A stretch of 64,000 bases of DNA, taken from positions 310,001 to 374,000 of the forward strand of contig NZ_ML636798.1 of assembly GCF_006476065.1 (NCBI RefSeq), given 5' to 3'. Origin of the DNA: Cognatiluteimonas lumbrici (lineage in GTDB: Bacteria; Pseudomonadota; Gammaproteobacteria; Xanthomonadales; Xanthomonadaceae). The position numbers and the translations under genes are program-made. How positions within the stretch are numbered: the first letter of the stretch is position 1; each line of letters starts with the position of its first letter. The notes below the pieces were generated by a model. It saw only the letters and a program-made list of their open reading frames with translations. It was not told the origin of the DNA and made no database searches. This document shows positions 27,421 through 36,951 of this stretch, one piece after another.

Positions 27421-28704
27421 ATGAAGAGACTTCTGGTCATCGTGCTTGCCTGTTGCGCGACGGCGGGCTGCGTCAGCAACCCTTGGACCATGCGCTCGCG
27501 CGCCAAGCTGCCGCCGCCGCACGACATCGCCGTCTTCATGGACGGCACCGCGAACGACTTCGAGTCGCGGACCAACGTCATGAAGCTCAACCTCATCCTG
27601 TCCGAGGATGCGGGCGACACGGTGGACACGTTCTACGTCGAAGGCATCGGCGCGAAGGACAAGCTGGTCGGCGCGGCCACCGGCTGGGGTTTCCGCTACC
27701 GGATCAAGCAGGCCTACGCCTACCTGCTCATGAACCACCACGAACGCGACCGCGTCTTCCTGTTCGGCTTCAGCAGGGGCGCCTACTCGGCTCGCGTGCT
27801 CGCCTCGCTGCTGCACTACGGCGGACTGCCCGTGGAGCCCGTCGCCAAGGAGGCACGGGCACGCCAGATCGCCGATGTCCTGTTCGACGCCTACAAGGGC
27901 GACATCAGCGACGAGTTGCGCAGGAAAAGGATCGCCGCCGCGCAGGCCCGCCTCGGCCTGGAGTTCCGGCCGGCGACGGTCGAGTTCATGGGCCTGTGGG
28001 ACACCGTGGAGTCGATGGGCCTCCCCGACGAGGACGAGGACGTCGAGGGCGAGAACCGGCAATACGCCGACCAGCTCTGCAACGTGCGCAAGGCAGCGCA
28101 TGCCATGTCGCTGGACGACAACCGCGCCTGGGACTTCACCCCGATCCTGCTGACGCGTCGCCACCTGCTGCACCACTGCACGCGGACGCCCGACGGAGAA
28201 CCCTGGACCTACACGGATGAGGCCGCCGACGCGTGGCTCGACGCCAAGGTCGACGAGGTGTGGTTCTCCGGCGCGCACTCGGACGTGGGCGGCGGCTACG
28301 AGGAAGGCCGGCTCAGCGGCGTCAGTCTCAACTGGATGCTCGCCAAGCTGCGGGCCTACGGCATTGCCGCCGACCATCCCGGCGTCAACGAGGACCTGAC
28401 CAGTGAACTGCACGACCCGCAGGAGGCAATGAAGATCTACCGCCGGAAACCGCGGAGCCTGGAGCGCTATGCACTCGAGTCCGGCTACAACGGCGGCAAG
28501 CTGAAGCTGCACCCGACCGTCCTCTCCCGCCTCAGCGCGCTGCGCGTAGACGGCCCGATCGTGGACGGCAAGCGCACCGACGGCCTCCGCTCTCCGGCCG
28601 GCCTGGGCAGCCGGCTGTTCAAGCCCTGCTTCCGTCCCCTGGGTGGCGAGCGCTTCCTTTTCGACCCCGAGCCGGACCTGTGCCGGCTGACCGTGGCCAA
28701 CTAG
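27421..28704 (+). CDS. DUF2235 alpha/beta-hydrolase lipoprotein
   Basis: 427 aa with a lipoprotein-like signal (LLVIVLACCATAGC, Cys19). The rest is a DUF2235 domain: AVFMDGTANDF, the nucleophile elbow GFSRGAYSAR (GxSxG, about residue 117) and SDVGGGY (about residue 287). DUF2235 includes T6SS Tle1-type phospholipases and uncharacterised hydrolases. No immunity gene, VgrG or PAAR is visible here, so an envelope-localised lipase is more likely than an antibacterial effector. GGGAGAGGGG precedes the ATG. Confidence 0.85.
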   Translation: MKRLLVIVLACCATAGCVSNPWTMRSRAKLPPPHDIAVFMDGTANDFESRTNVMKLNLILSEDAGDTVDTFYVEGIGAKDKLVGAATGWGFRYRIKQAYAYLLMNHHERDRVFLFGFSRGAYSARVLASLLHYGGLPVEPVAKEARARQIADVLFDAYKGDISDELRRKRIAAAQARLGLEFRPATVEFMGLWDTVESMGLPDEDEDVEGENRQYADQLCNVRKAAHAMSLDDNRAWDFTPILLTRRHLLHHCTRTPDGEPWTYTDEAADAWLDAKVDEVWFSGAHSDVGGGYEEGRLSGVSLNWMLAKLRAYGIAADHPGVNEDLTSELHDPQEAMKIYRRKPRSLERYALESGYNGGKLKLHPTVLSRLSALRVDGPIVDGKRTDGLRSPAGLGSRLFKPCFRPLGGERFLFDPEPDLCRLTVAN

Positions 28705-28736
28705 CCGGCAGCAGAGCTCGAGCGCGGTTGAGCGTT

Positions 28737-28806
28737 GCGGGAAGGCGGGGGTCCTGACCGACGACTCAAAACGCTCTGGAGGAGGGCAGGGCCCCCGCCT
28801 TCCCGC
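28737..28806. repeat. 20-bp inverted repeat (19 of 20 matched) between convergent genes
   Basis: Left arm 28737-28756 (GCGGGAAGGCGGGGGTCCTG) and right arm 28787-28806 are reverse complements with one mismatch and a 30-nt spacer. It sits between the DUF2235 gene (+) and tRNA-Pro (-). It could act as a stem-loop terminator without a T-run, or be a remnant of a small inserted element. Confidence 0.85.
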
Positions 28807-28854
28807 AGGAGCGCCCATCCGAAGCCGAGTCCACGTCCCGACGGCACGGCCAAC

Positions 28855-28879
28855 AAAAAACCGGCCGCAAGGGCCGGTT
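28855..28879 (-). terminator. Rho-independent terminator of tRNA-Pro
   Basis: On the minus strand AACCGGCC-loop-GGCCGGTT (28859-28866 with 28872-28879) is followed by a T6 run (28855-28860). It lies 11 nt past the 3' end of the tRNA. Confidence 0.85.
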
Positions 28880-28889
28880 CCAGGATCTT

Positions 28890-28966
28890 TGGTCGGGGAG
28901 ACAGGATTTGAACCTGCGACTTCTACGTCCCGAACGTAGCGCTCTACCAGGCTGAGCTACACCCCG
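28890..28966 (-). tRNA. tRNA-Pro (anticodon CGG)
   Basis: 77 nt on the minus strand, starting CGGGGTGTAGCTCAGCCTGG and ending in encoded CCA. The anticodon stem-loop is CTACG-TTCGGGA-CGTAG (anticodon CGG), and the T arm contains GGTTCAAATCC. The acceptor stem pairs apart from one T/T position. It reads CCG codons, which are abundant in this GC-rich DNA. Confidence 0.96.
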
Positions 28967-29057
28967 ACAGGTGAGCCACCCATTTTACGGACCCCCGAGG
29001 GTCCCGGGCAAGTAGCGGACCGGTAAACTGTCCACGGATTCAGTCTCCGGAGCCCCC

Positions 29058-30410
29058 TTGATCAAGCCCCGCACCCCGCCCGGCGTCATGGAACTGCTGC
29101 CGCGCGACCAGGTCGCCTTCCAGCGCATGCTCGACGCCATCCGCGGCACCTTCGAGTCCTACGGCTTCCTGCCGGTCGAGACCCCCGTGTTCGAGCTCAC
29201 CGACGTGCTGCTGACCAAGTCCGGGGGCGAGACCGAGCGCCAGGTCTACTTCGTCCAATCCACCGGCGCCCTCGAGAAGGGCGGCCCCGGGCTGCCCGAG
29301 CTGGCCCTGCGCTTCGACCTGACCGTGCCGCTGGCCCGCTACGTGGCCGAGCACGAGCACGAGCTGGCGTTCCCGTTCCGCCGCTACCAGATGCAGCGCG
29401 TGTACCGCGGCGAGCGGGCCCAGCGCGGGCGCTTCCGCGAGTTCTACCAGTGCGACATCGACGTGATCGGCAAGGACGGCCTGTCGCCGCGCTTCGACGC
29501 CGAGATCCCGGCGGTGATCAACGCCGTGTTCGAGCGCCTGGCGATCGGCGAGTTCACCATCCAGTTCAACCACCGCAAGCTGCTGCGCGGCTTCTTCGAG
29601 GGGCAGGGCATCGACGGCGAGCGCCAGCTGCTGGTGCTGCGCGAGCTCGACAAGCTCGACAAGCGCGGCGAGGAGGCGGTGGCGGCGACCCTGGCCGGCG
29701 GCGACTTCGGCCTGGCGTCCGACGTCGTCGCGAAGCTCATGGCCTTCTCGCGCGTGCGCTCGACCGGCCACGCCGACGCGCTGGCACAGCTCGAGGCGCT
29801 CGGCAGCGGCACCCCGCTGTTCGAGGAGGGCCGCGAGGAACTTCGGCTGGTGCTGGACCAGCTCAAGGCGCTTGGTGTCCCCGAGCACCGCTATGCCCTC
29901 AACCTGTCGATCGCGCGCGGCCTCGACTACTACACCGGCATCGTCTACGAGACCACGCTCGACGCGCACCCGGAGATCGGCTCGATCTGCTCCGGCGGCC
30001 GCTACGACGACCTCGCCAGCCACTACACCAAGTCGAAGCTGCCCGGCGTCGGCATCTCCATCGGTTTGACCCGGCTGTTCTACCAGCTGCGCGAGGCCGG
30101 CCTGCTGCCGGCGGCGGAAAGCCCGGTGGACGTGCTGGTCGCGCTGATGGACGACGCCATGCTCGGCGACGCGCTGACGCTGTCGCAGCGGCTGCGCGCC
30201 GCCGGCTTCAAGGTCGAGACCCAGCTCGAGCCGCGCAAGCTGGCGAAGCAGCTGCAGTACGCCGACCGTGCGGGCATCCGCTTTGCGCTCATCCGCGGCA
30301 GCGACGAGGCCGCGCGCAACGCGGTGGCGGTCAAGGACCTGCGCCGCGGCGAGCAGTTCGAGGTCGCCGAGGACGCCCTCGTGGAACGGCTGCGCGAGGC
30401 GCTGGCATGA
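29058..30410 (+). CDS. hisS: Histidyl-tRNA synthetase
   Basis: Class II synthetase charging tRNA-His. 450 aa from a TTG start at 29058 ([14 protein letters not shown]); the alternative ATG at 29088 would cut the conserved start. Motif 2 is [29 protein letters not shown], and the histidine loops are [12 protein letters not shown] and SGGRYDDL. An anticodon-binding domain follows. The hutH-like ATG overlaps its stop (ATGA). CGGAG about 10 nt upstream can serve as SD. Confidence 0.93.
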   Translation: MIKPRTPPGVMELLPRDQVAFQRMLDAIRGTFESYGFLPVETPVFELTDVLLTKSGGETERQVYFVQSTGALEKGGPGLPELALRFDLTVPLARYVAEHEHELAFPFRRYQMQRVYRGERAQRGRFREFYQCDIDVIGKDGLSPRFDAEIPAVINAVFERLAIGEFTIQFNHRKLLRGFFEGQGIDGERQLLVLRELDKLDKRGEEAVAATLAGGDFGLASDVVAKLMAFSRVRSTGHADALAQLEALGSGTPLFEEGREELRLVLDQLKALGVPEHRYALNLSIARGLDYYTGIVYETTLDAHPEIGSICSGGRYDDLASHYTKSKLPGVGISIGLTRLFYQLREAGLLPAAESPVDVLVALMDDAMLGDALTLSQRLRAAGFKVETQLEPRKLAKQLQYADRAGIRFALIRGSDEAARNAVAVKDLRRGEQFEVAEDALVERLREALA

Positions 30411-32008
30411 GCGCGCTCGCCGGGGAGCCGGTCCATCTCGACGGCCGCTCGCTGACCCGCGCGCAGCTGGTCGCGGTCGCCCGCGGTGCCAGCGTCACGC
30501 TCGACGAGGGAGCGTTGCGCAACGTGGCGCGCGCCGCCGCGTTCCTCGCCGACAAGGCCGAGCAGGGCGCGCCGATCTACGGCGTGACCACCGGTTTCGG
30601 CATGAACGCCGACAAGCTGCTGGCCGGCGCCGGGCACGCGCTGCGCGGCGCGTCCGAGAAGCTGCAGCGCAACCTGATCGAGACCCATGCCGTGTGCGTG
30701 GGCGAGCCGTTCGCGCCGGAGGTGGTGCGGGCGATGCTGTGCATCCGCATCAACACCCTGCTGCGCGGGCACTCCGGGATCCGGGTCGGCACCGTGCAGG
30801 CGCTCGCGGCCATGCTCAACGCCGGGGTGGTGCCGGTGGTGCCGCAGCTCGGCTCGGTCGGCGCCTCGGGCGACCTGGCGCCGCTGTCGCACCTGGCGAT
30901 CGTGCTGCTTGGCGGCGGCGAGGCGTTCTTCGGTGGCGAACGCCTGCCCGGTGGCGAGGCACTCGCGCGCGCCGGCCTGCAACCGGTCACGCTGACGATC
31001 AAGGAAGGCCTCGCGCTCAACAACGGCACCGCGCAGATGCTGGCGACCGGCGTGCTGGCGCTGGCGAAGCTGGAGGATTTGCTGGACACCGCCGACCTCG
31101 CGGCGGCGATGACGCTGGACGCCTTCGCCGGCCGTCTTGGCGCGTTCGCGGAAGAGGTGCACGCGCTGCGTCCGCATCCAGGGCAGGTCCACGTGGCGGC
31201 GCGGATGCGCGCGTTGCTGGCGGGCTCCACCCTGGCCGACATCGCCTACGACCGCGTCCCCGGCAAGAAGGTGCAGCCGCAGGACAGCTACTCGTTGCGC
31301 TGCGTGCCGCAGGTGCACGGCGCGGTGCGCGACGCCGCGGCCCAGGCCGCGCGCGTGCTCGAGATCGAGCTCAACGCGGTCACCGACAACCCGCTGGTGT
31401 TCCCGGACGCCGGCGACGCGCGCCTTGACCGCCAGGTGATCTCGGCCGGCCACTTCCACGGCATGCCGTTGGCGCTGGCGATGAGCTACGTCAAGGCGGC
31501 GATCCCGGTGCTGGCCTCGATCAGCGAGCGCCGCCTGAACAAGCTGGTGGACCCGGCGACCAGCGACGGCCTGCCGGCCTTCCTGGTCGGCAACGCCGAC
31601 GGCACCGAGTCCGGCTTCATGATCGTGCAGTACACCGCGGCGGCGATCGTCAACGACCTCGCCACGCGCGCGATGCCGGCCTCGGTGTATTCGATCCCGA
31701 CCTCGGCCAACGCCGAGGACCACGTGTCCATGGGCGCCAACGAGGCGCGCCACGTGCTCGCGATGGTGGACGATCTCGGCAAGGTGCTGGCGCTGGAACT
31801 GATGACCGCGGCCCAGGCCCTGGACCTGCGCCTCGCGATGGTCGAGGGCGGGGCCCGTCCGGGCCATGCGGTGGCCGCCGCGCACGCTGCGATCCGCGAG
31901 CGCATCGCCTTCCTCGCGCACGACCGCGCGCTGGACCGCGACGTGCGCGAAGCGGTCGGCATGGTCGCCGACGGGAGCGTGCTGGCCGCGGCGAGGAGCG
32001 GCAGGTGA
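30407..32008 (+). CDS. hutH: Histidine ammonia-lyase family (HAL/PAL/TAL) protein
   Basis: MIO-type aromatic amino-acid lyase that removes ammonia from histidine (to urocanate) or a related amino acid. 533 aa, a little longer than HutH (about 510). The self-processed Ala-Ser-Gly triad is intact in [43 protein letters not shown] and [11 protein letters not shown] also match. The substrate-selecting region reads IETH where HutH has LSH, close to the His type but not identical. No other hut gene is adjacent; instead it is coupled to hisS, so the substrate is not settled. Confidence 0.75.
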   Translation: MSALAGEPVHLDGRSLTRAQLVAVARGASVTLDEGALRNVARAAAFLADKAEQGAPIYGVTTGFGMNADKLLAGAGHALRGASEKLQRNLIETHAVCVGEPFAPEVVRAMLCIRINTLLRGHSGIRVGTVQALAAMLNAGVVPVVPQLGSVGASGDLAPLSHLAIVLLGGGEAFFGGERLPGGEALARAGLQPVTLTIKEGLALNNGTAQMLATGVLALAKLEDLLDTADLAAAMTLDAFAGRLGAFAEEVHALRPHPGQVHVAARMRALLAGSTLADIAYDRVPGKKVQPQDSYSLRCVPQVHGAVRDAAAQAARVLEIELNAVTDNPLVFPDAGDARLDRQVISAGHFHGMPLALAMSYVKAAIPVLASISERRLNKLVDPATSDGLPAFLVGNADGTESGFMIVQYTAAAIVNDLATRAMPASVYSIPTSANAEDHVSMGANEARHVLAMVDDLGKVLALELMTAAQALDLRLAMVEGGARPGHAVAAAHAAIRERIAFLAHDRALDRDVREAVGMVADGSVLAAARSGR

Positions 32009-33552
32009 TCCGTCACCGCCCCGGCCCTTGTGGGAGCAGCCCTTGGCCGCGATCGCGCGCAAGGCGCGCTCCCACAGGATGGGTGTTTGCAATCCTCCTG
32101 TTCTTTTCGGCCCCCGCAGTTGCCGGCACCGCCTCCGGCATCGTGTTCGAGGACGCCAACGGCAACGGCCTGCACGATGCCGGCGAGCAGGGCATCGGCG
32201 GCATCGGCCTCTCCAACGGCCGCGCGATCGTGCGCAGCGCCGCGGACGGCAGCTATGCCATCGAAGCCGCGAAGGGCGACGTGGTATTCGCCATCAAGCC
32301 CCCTGGTCGTGCGTTCGGACGCGGCGACGACGGCCTGCCGTCGTTCTGGCACATCGCCGACGCCGACGACGGCCGCTTCGACGTGGCGCTGTCGCCGCCG
32401 CGCGCGGCTGGCGACGCCCTCGAGGTGCTGGTGTTCGCCGACCCGCAGGTCGCGTCGCTGGTCGACATAGACGACTACTACACCGACATCGTCCAGCCGC
32501 TGGAGGGCACCACGGCACGGCTGGGCCTGAGCCTGGGCGACATCGTCGCCGACGACCTGTCGCTGTATCCGACGATCAACAAGGTCACCACCTCGCTGGG
32601 CGTGCCCTGGCTGCACGTCGCCGGCAACCACGATCTCGACGGCGACGCCGCGGACGACGCCGCTTCGCTCGCGACCTTCCACCGCACCTACGGCCCGGAC
32701 ACCGTGGCCTGGGAGGAGCCGCAGGCGAGCTTCATCGGCCTGGACGACGTCATCGCGCAACCGGGCCGGCGCCCCGCCTACCTCGGCGGCCTGCGCGACG
32801 ACCAGTTCGACTTCCTCGAGGCCTACCTGCCGGGCGTGCCGAAGGACCGGCTGCTGGTGCTCGCCCTCCACATCCCGCTGTTCGATGACGCGTTCCGCGC
32901 CGCCGACCGCGAACGCCTGCTCGCGTTGCTGCAGCCGTTCCCCCGCGTGCTGGTGCTGAGCGGGCACAGGCACACGCAGCGGCACGTCTTCCACGGGCAC
33001 GTGCACGAGTACAACGTCGGCGCCGCCTGCGGCGCGTTCTGGTCGGGCGTGGAGGACGCGGCCGGCGTCCCCGACGCGACCATGGCCGACGGCACGCCGA
33101 ACGGTTACGCGCGGCTGGTGGCCGGGCAGGGCGGCGACTACGCGCTGTACTGGCACAACGCCAGGGATCCGGACGACGCCACGATCGGGCTGCATGCGCC
33201 GAAGGTGCTGCGCCGCGGCGCCTACCCGGCCTTCGGCGTCTACGCGAACGTCTACATGGGCATGGACGACACCGTCGTCGAATACCGCGTGGACGAGGGC
33301 GCGTGGCGTCCGATGCGCAAGGTGCTGCAGCCCGATCCGCGCCTGGTGGTGGAGAACGTGCGCGACGACCTGGCCACCGAACTGCGGGGCTGGGACCGCT
33401 CGCCAGAGGCGGAACCGTCGCACCACCTGTGGCGCGGCGCGCTGCCGACCGACCTCGCGATCGGCGAACACACCGTGGAGGTCCGCTACATGGACCGCTG
33501 GCGCGGCGAACAGCGCGCCAGCACCCGCTACCGCCTAGCCGACGGAATGTAG
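32005..33552 (+). CDS. Secreted calcineurin-like metallophosphoesterase
   Basis: 515 aa from a GTG at 32005 that overlaps the hutH stop (GTGA). Another in-frame GTG at 32083 lies at the hydrophobic segment VFAILLFFSAPAVAG. An SdrD-B-like N-terminal repeat (EDANGNGLHDAGEQGIGG) is followed by the phosphoesterase core: FADPQ, GDIVADD, GNHDLDGD, LHIP and SGHRHTQRH. A C-terminal domain typical of this family follows. Part of the N-terminal region (residues about 9-25) is encoded by a REP-like palindrome, so the native start is uncertain. Its TAG stop lies in another REP. Confidence 0.85.
   Translation: MIRHRPGPCGSSPWPRSRARRAPTGWVFAILLFFSAPAVAGTASGIVFEDANGNGLHDAGEQGIGGIGLSNGRAIVRSAADGSYAIEAAKGDVVFAIKPPGRAFGRGDDGLPSFWHIADADDGRFDVALSPPRAAGDALEVLVFADPQVASLVDIDDYYTDIVQPLEGTTARLGLSLGDIVADDLSLYPTINKVTTSLGVPWLHVAGNHDLDGDAADDAASLATFHRTYGPDTVAWEEPQASFIGLDDVIAQPGRRPAYLGGLRDDQFDFLEAYLPGVPKDRLLVLALHIPLFDDAFRAADRERLLALLQPFPRVLVLSGHRHTQRHVFHGHVHEYNVGAACGAFWSGVEDAAGVPDATMADGTPNGYARLVAGQGGDYALYWHNARDPDDATIGLHAPKVLRRGAYPAFGVYANVYMGMDDTVVEYRVDEGAWRPMRKVLQPDPRLVVENVRDDLATELRGWDRSPEAEPSHHLWRGALPTDLAIGEHTVEVRYMDRWRGEQRASTRYRLADGM
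32027..32078. repeat. REP-like palindrome within the 5' part of the phosphoesterase gene
   Basis: Inverted ends TGTGGGAGC (32029-32037) and GCTCCCACA (32068-32076) flank an imperfect GC-rich core (CCGCGATCGCGCG). It matches the GTGGGAGC type of REP. It follows the hutH stop by about 20 nt and is read through by the phosphoesterase frame if that starts at 32005. Confidence 0.8.
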
Positions 33553-33632
33553 GAGCGGCGCTCGCGCCGCGACCGTAGGAGCCGCCATGGCGGCGAGCTG
33601 TTTCCCGGTCGCGGCGCTAGCGCCGCTCCTAC
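33549..33632. repeat. Composite REP: inverted GTAG pair with a third arm between
   Basis: The outer arms (33549-33574 and 33607-33632) are 26-bp reverse complements with one mismatch, starting GTAGGAGCGGCGCT. A shorter GTAGGAGCCGCCATGGCGGC hairpin lies between them. The left arm's TAG is the phosphoesterase stop (+), and the right arm's TAG is the mtnC stop (-). It forms a strong bidirectional stem-loop between convergent genes. Confidence 0.88.
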
Positions 33633-34324
33633 AGGTACGGGTCCACCGCGGAGAAGGACCCGACGCGCGGATGGCCGTTGCATTCGGCCTTGGTACGGGG
33701 CTGCGGATAGTCCTCGCGGCGGTCCAGCAGCACCGTGCGCATGCCGGCCTCGCGCGCTGCGTCCAGTTCCTCGACCACGTCCGACAGGAACACGATGTCG
33801 CCGGCCTCGACGCCGAGCTGGCTGGCGATCGTGGCGTAGCTGCCGGACTCGCGCTTGTGCCCGACCTCGGTGTCGAAAAAGGCATCGAACAGCGAGGCCA
33901 GGTCGCCGGCGTCGGTATGCGCGAACAGCAGCTTCTGCGCCGCCACCGAGCCCGACGAATACAACGCCAGCCGGTGCCCGGCGGCGTGCCAGCGCTGGAG
34001 GCCGGCGACCGCGTCCGGGTACATGTCGGCGCGGAGCTCGCCCGACAGGTAGCCCTCGCGCCAGACCATGCCCTGCAGCGCCTTGAGCGCGGTGTGCTTG
34101 CGGTCCTGGTCGATCCAGCCCTGCAGGGTCTCGACGATCATCGCGTCGTCGCACATGGCGCCGTGCTCGGCCGCCACCGCGTCCAGCCAGCGCCGCACCT
34201 CCGGGTCGTCGCCGTGCGTGCGCACGAACCCCGGCAGCGCCCTGCGCGCGAACGGGAACAGCACCTCCTTCACGAACGAGATGCTGCTAGTGGTCCCCTC
34301 GATGTCCGTCAGGATCGTCGTCAC
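33629..34324 (-). CDS. mtnC: Acireductone synthase (enolase-phosphatase E1)
   Basis: HAD-family bifunctional enolase-phosphatase that converts diketo-methylthiopentyl-1-P to acireductone in methionine salvage. 231 aa from a GTG at 34324. It carries [11 protein letters not shown] (nucleophile Asp), [12 protein letters not shown] and [12 protein letters not shown]. It follows mtnD but is separated from it by an 83-bp inverted-repeat element. The stop TAG is supplied by a REP arm. Confidence 0.93.
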   Translation of the reverse strand: MTTILTDIEGTTSSISFVKEVLFPFARRALPGFVRTHGDDPEVRRWLDAVAAEHGAMCDDAMIVETLQGWIDQDRKHTALKALQGMVWREGYLSGELRADMYPDAVAGLQRWHAAGHRLALYSSGSVAAQKLLFAHTDAGDLASLFDAFFDTEVGHKRESGSYATIASQLGVEAGDIVFLSDVVEELDAAREAGMRTVLLDRREDYPQPRTKAECNGHPRVGSFSAVDPYL

Positions 34325-34339
34325 TTGGAAGTATCTTTG

Positions 34340-34422
34340 GCCACAGATTTCACAGATTCAAAAGGATCAAAAAACATAAAAACCTCTGTGTAAATCGTTT
34401 TGAAATCTGTGCAATCTGTGGC
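34340..34422. mobile_element. MITE-like inverted-repeat element without a gene (copy A)
   Basis: Terminal arms GCCACAGATTTCACAGATT (34340-34358) and its complement (34404-34422) differ at one of 19 positions. The similarity continues inward (CAAAAGGAT against CAAAACGAT) to about 28 bp. The AT-rich core of roughly 25-30 bp has no coding capacity. The arms match those around the GxxExxY gene at 48010-48465. It lies between mtnD and mtnC, leaving only about 27 nt of other intergenic sequence. Confidence 0.75.
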
Positions 34423-34434
34423 AAGAATCATGTG

Positions 34435-35016
34435 TCATTCGTAGCGAGGGAAGCGCCGGGCGATGTCGGTGCCGGTGAAGTGGCCGACCCAGCCGTCGGG
34501 TTCGGTGAAGAAGCGGATCGCGACGAAGCTCGGCTCCGGGCCCATGTCGAACCAGTGGGTGGTCGAGTCCGGCACCGCGATCAGGTCGCCCTGCGTGCAC
34601 AGGACCTCGTAAACGCGGTCGCCCACGTGCAGGGTGAACAGACCTGAGCCGGCGACGAAGAAACGCACCTCGTCTTCCTTGTGGAAGTGCTCGTCGAGGA
34701 ACTTCGCGCGCATCGCCTCGCGTTGCGGGTGGTCCGGCGCGATGCTGACCACGTCCACGCTGCGGAAGCCGCGCTCGGCGACCAGCCGGTCGATGTCGGC
34801 GCGGTAGGCCTCCATGACCTCCTCGGGCGAGGCGCCCGGCATCACCGGCCGCGAGGCTTCCCACTGCTCGAAGGTGACGCCGATCGCGGCCAGCTCGCGT
34901 GCCATCTCCCCGCGGTCCTGCGTGGACAGCAGCGCCTCGTCGGGATGGTCGTCGCGGAAGATGCGCAGCCGGCTGGCCGTTGCCGGGCCGGTCGCCTGGG
35001 TGGTCACACCGGGCAT
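34435..35016 (-). CDS. mtnD: Acireductone dioxygenase
   Basis: Cupin dioxygenase that cleaves acireductone to the keto-acid of methionine plus formate (Fe form), or to methylthiopropionate, formate and CO (Ni form). 193 aa. The metal ligands are visible in [12 protein letters not shown] (HxH...E) and STTHWFD. The ATG at 35016 is used; it starts 13 nt inside the mtnB end. Confidence 0.93.
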   Translation of the reverse strand: MPGVTTQATGPATASRLRIFRDDHPDEALLSTQDRGEMARELAAIGVTFEQWEASRPVMPGASPEEVMEAYRADIDRLVAERGFRSVDVVSIAPDHPQREAMRAKFLDEHFHKEDEVRFFVAGSGLFTLHVGDRVYEVLCTQGDLIAVPDSTTHWFDMGPEPSFVAIRFFTEPDGWVGHFTGTDIARRFPRYE

Positions 35017-35648
35017 TGCAGGTTCCTCAGGTCGAGCTCGCAGCCGAGCAGGAATTCGAACGCCTCCAGGTGGCGGCGCGCTTCGGCCATGTCGCGCCCC
35101 CAGGCATACAGGCCGTGGCCGTCGATCAGGTAGCCCCACATGCAGCGCTCGTCGAGCAGCGCGTCCACCTGCGCGGCGAGGGTCGCCATGTCCTGGCTGT
35201 TGGGCAGCACCGGCAGGTCGATCCTGGTCTCGTGCGTGGTGTTGCCGTGGAAGGCCTTGAGCAGCTCGTAGCCCTCCAGCCGCACGTGCCCGGCGCCGGC
35301 GAACAGGCGCGAGGCCACGGTCTGTACCCGCGAATGGGTGTGCAGCACGCAGCCGATCTCGGCGAAGCGCGCGTAGAGCTGGGTGTGCAGCAGGGTCTCG
35401 GCGGAGGGGCGGTGGTCGCTGCCGACGGCGCGGCCGTCGAGGTCGACGACCATGATGTCGGCCTCGGTCAGGCGGCCCTTGTCGCGCCCGGACACGGTGA
35501 TCGCGACGTGGCGCTCGTCCAGGCGCTGCGAGAAGTTGCTGCTGGTCGCCGGCGTCCAGCCCGCTTGGGCGAGTTCGCGGACGTTGGTGATCAGCTCGCC
35601 GGCCAGGTGGCGCAGGCGCTGGCCGTCATAGGCGGGGGCGGCGTTCAT
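35004..35648 (-). CDS. mtnB: Methylthioribulose-1-phosphate dehydratase
   Basis: Class II aldolase-fold zinc enzyme of methionine salvage. 214 aa. It has [27 protein letters not shown], the zinc His in LHTHSRVQT and DGHGLYAWG. The ATG at 35648 lies 10 nt after the upstream permease stop. With mtnD and mtnC it covers the middle of the pathway. mtnA, mtnK and mtnN are not in this window. Confidence 0.92.
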   Translation of the reverse strand: MNAAPAYDGQRLRHLAGELITNVRELAQAGWTPATSSNFSQRLDERHVAITVSGRDKGRLTEADIMVVDLDGRAVGSDHRPSAETLLHTQLYARFAEIGCVLHTHSRVQTVASRLFAGAGHVRLEGYELLKAFHGNTTHETRIDLPVLPNSQDMATLAAQVDALLDERCMWGYLIDGHGLYAWGRDMAEARRHLEAFEFLLGCELDLRNLQCPV

Positions 35649-35658
35649 GCCGCCCAGT

Positions 35659-36939
35659 TTAGCCCCGGCGGCCGAAGATCCGGTACAGGATCCAGGCCAG
35701 CGCCATGGCGCCCGCCGCACCCACCATCATGTCCACCGACGAGGACGCGAACAGCAGTGCACAGGCGACCAGCGCGCCGATGCCGAGCAGGCGGTCGCGC
35801 AGGCTGGGCCGGCGCTCGCGCGTGCCCACCACCAGGCTCAGCCCGGCGGCGGCGTAGGCCAGCACCACCAGGTTGACCACGATGTTGATGATTACCCCGA
35901 ACTGCCCGGAGACCTTGGGCGACAGCGTCAGGATCGCGATCAGCGACATCGCCGAGGCGATGATGAGCAGGCCCCAGCCGGCGGCGCCGCGGCTGTTCAG
36001 GCGGCCGAAGATCGCCGGCAGGTAGCCGTGCTGCGCCGCGCGCGCGCCGGTCTCGCCGCTCACCAGCATCCAGCCGCCGAGCGTGCCGGTGGCCTTGAGC
36101 GCCGCGGCGGCGGCGATCGCCACCGCTGCCCACGGCCCGAAGATCTCGGCCGCGACCAGCGCGAAGGGCGCGCTCGAGGCCTCTAGCTCGGCCGCCGGCA
36201 CGATGCCCATCACCAGCACCGAGGACACGACGTAGACCGTACCCGCGAGCAGCACGCCGCCGAGCGTCGCCAGCGGCACGTCGTGGTCGGGGTCGCGCAC
36301 CAGGCCGGCGATCATCGCGCCGGTCTCGAGGCCGACGAAGGCCCAGAACACCGGCGAGAGCGAACCGAACACCACCGCCGCGTCGGACTGCCCGGACACG
36401 TTCCAGGCGGCCTCGTAGATGCCGCGGTCGAAGCTGCCCCAGCCGAACAGGAGCACCAGCGCAACGGGCGCCAGCCCGAACACCACGCACAGCGACTGGA
36501 ACCTGGCGACAGGTTTCGGGCCGAGCAGGTTGATCGCGAACATCAGCCAGATCAGCACGATCTGCCCGGCGACCTGCACCTGCGGGTCGCCGCCGTCGAG
36601 CGGCAGCAGCGTCACCAGGTAGCCGAACGCGGCCACCGCGATCGCGTTGTTGCCGATCCACGAGGACGCCCAGTACAGGGTCGAGGCGAGGAAGCTGGCG
36701 TCGCGCCCGAGCGCCGGGCGCACGTAGTCGTCGGCGGAGGAGAGGTCGGGGTAGTCGCGCGCCAGCCGCGCGAACGCGCCGCCCAGCACGACCGCCAGCA
36801 GGGTGCCGATGACCCAGCTGAAGGCGGTGATCGCGCCGGAGGCGGCGAGGCTGGCCGGGAGCAGGAAGAACCCCGAGCCGATCATGTTGTTGGCGACCAC
36901 GAAGGTCGCCAGCACGGGACCGATCTTGCGCGTCTGCAT
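35659..36939 (-). CDS. APC-family amino acid permease
   Basis: 426-aa inner-membrane transporter with 12 predicted helices of the AdiC/PotE-like APC group. The helix-1 unwound motif is [40 protein letters not shown] resembles the helix 6-7 region. The substrate cannot be read; its position just ahead of mtnB-mtnD-mtnC makes a sulfur or neutral amino acid possible. It follows the second permease by 12 nt. Confidence 0.85.
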   Translation of the reverse strand: MQTRKIGPVLATFVVANNMIGSGFFLLPASLAASGAITAFSWVIGTLLAVVLGGAFARLARDYPDLSSADDYVRPALGRDASFLASTLYWASSWIGNNAIAVAAFGYLVTLLPLDGGDPQVQVAGQIVLIWLMFAINLLGPKPVARFQSLCVVFGLAPVALVLLFGWGSFDRGIYEAAWNVSGQSDAAVVFGSLSPVFWAFVGLETGAMIAGLVRDPDHDVPLATLGGVLLAGTVYVVSSVLVMGIVPAAELEASSAPFALVAAEIFGPWAAVAIAAAAALKATGTLGGWMLVSGETGARAAQHGYLPAIFGRLNSRGAAGWGLLIIASAMSLIAILTLSPKVSGQFGVIINIVVNLVVLAYAAAGLSLVVGTRERRPSLRDRLLGIGALVACALLFASSSVDMMVGAAGAMALAWILYRIFGRRG

Positions 36940-36951
36940 TGCCTTGCTTGC

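Noticed and set aside
27421-28704. DUF2235 protein as T6SS Tle1 effector
   Set aside because: It has a lipoprotein signal, and no VgrG, PAAR or immunity gene is near, so an effector role is not supported here.
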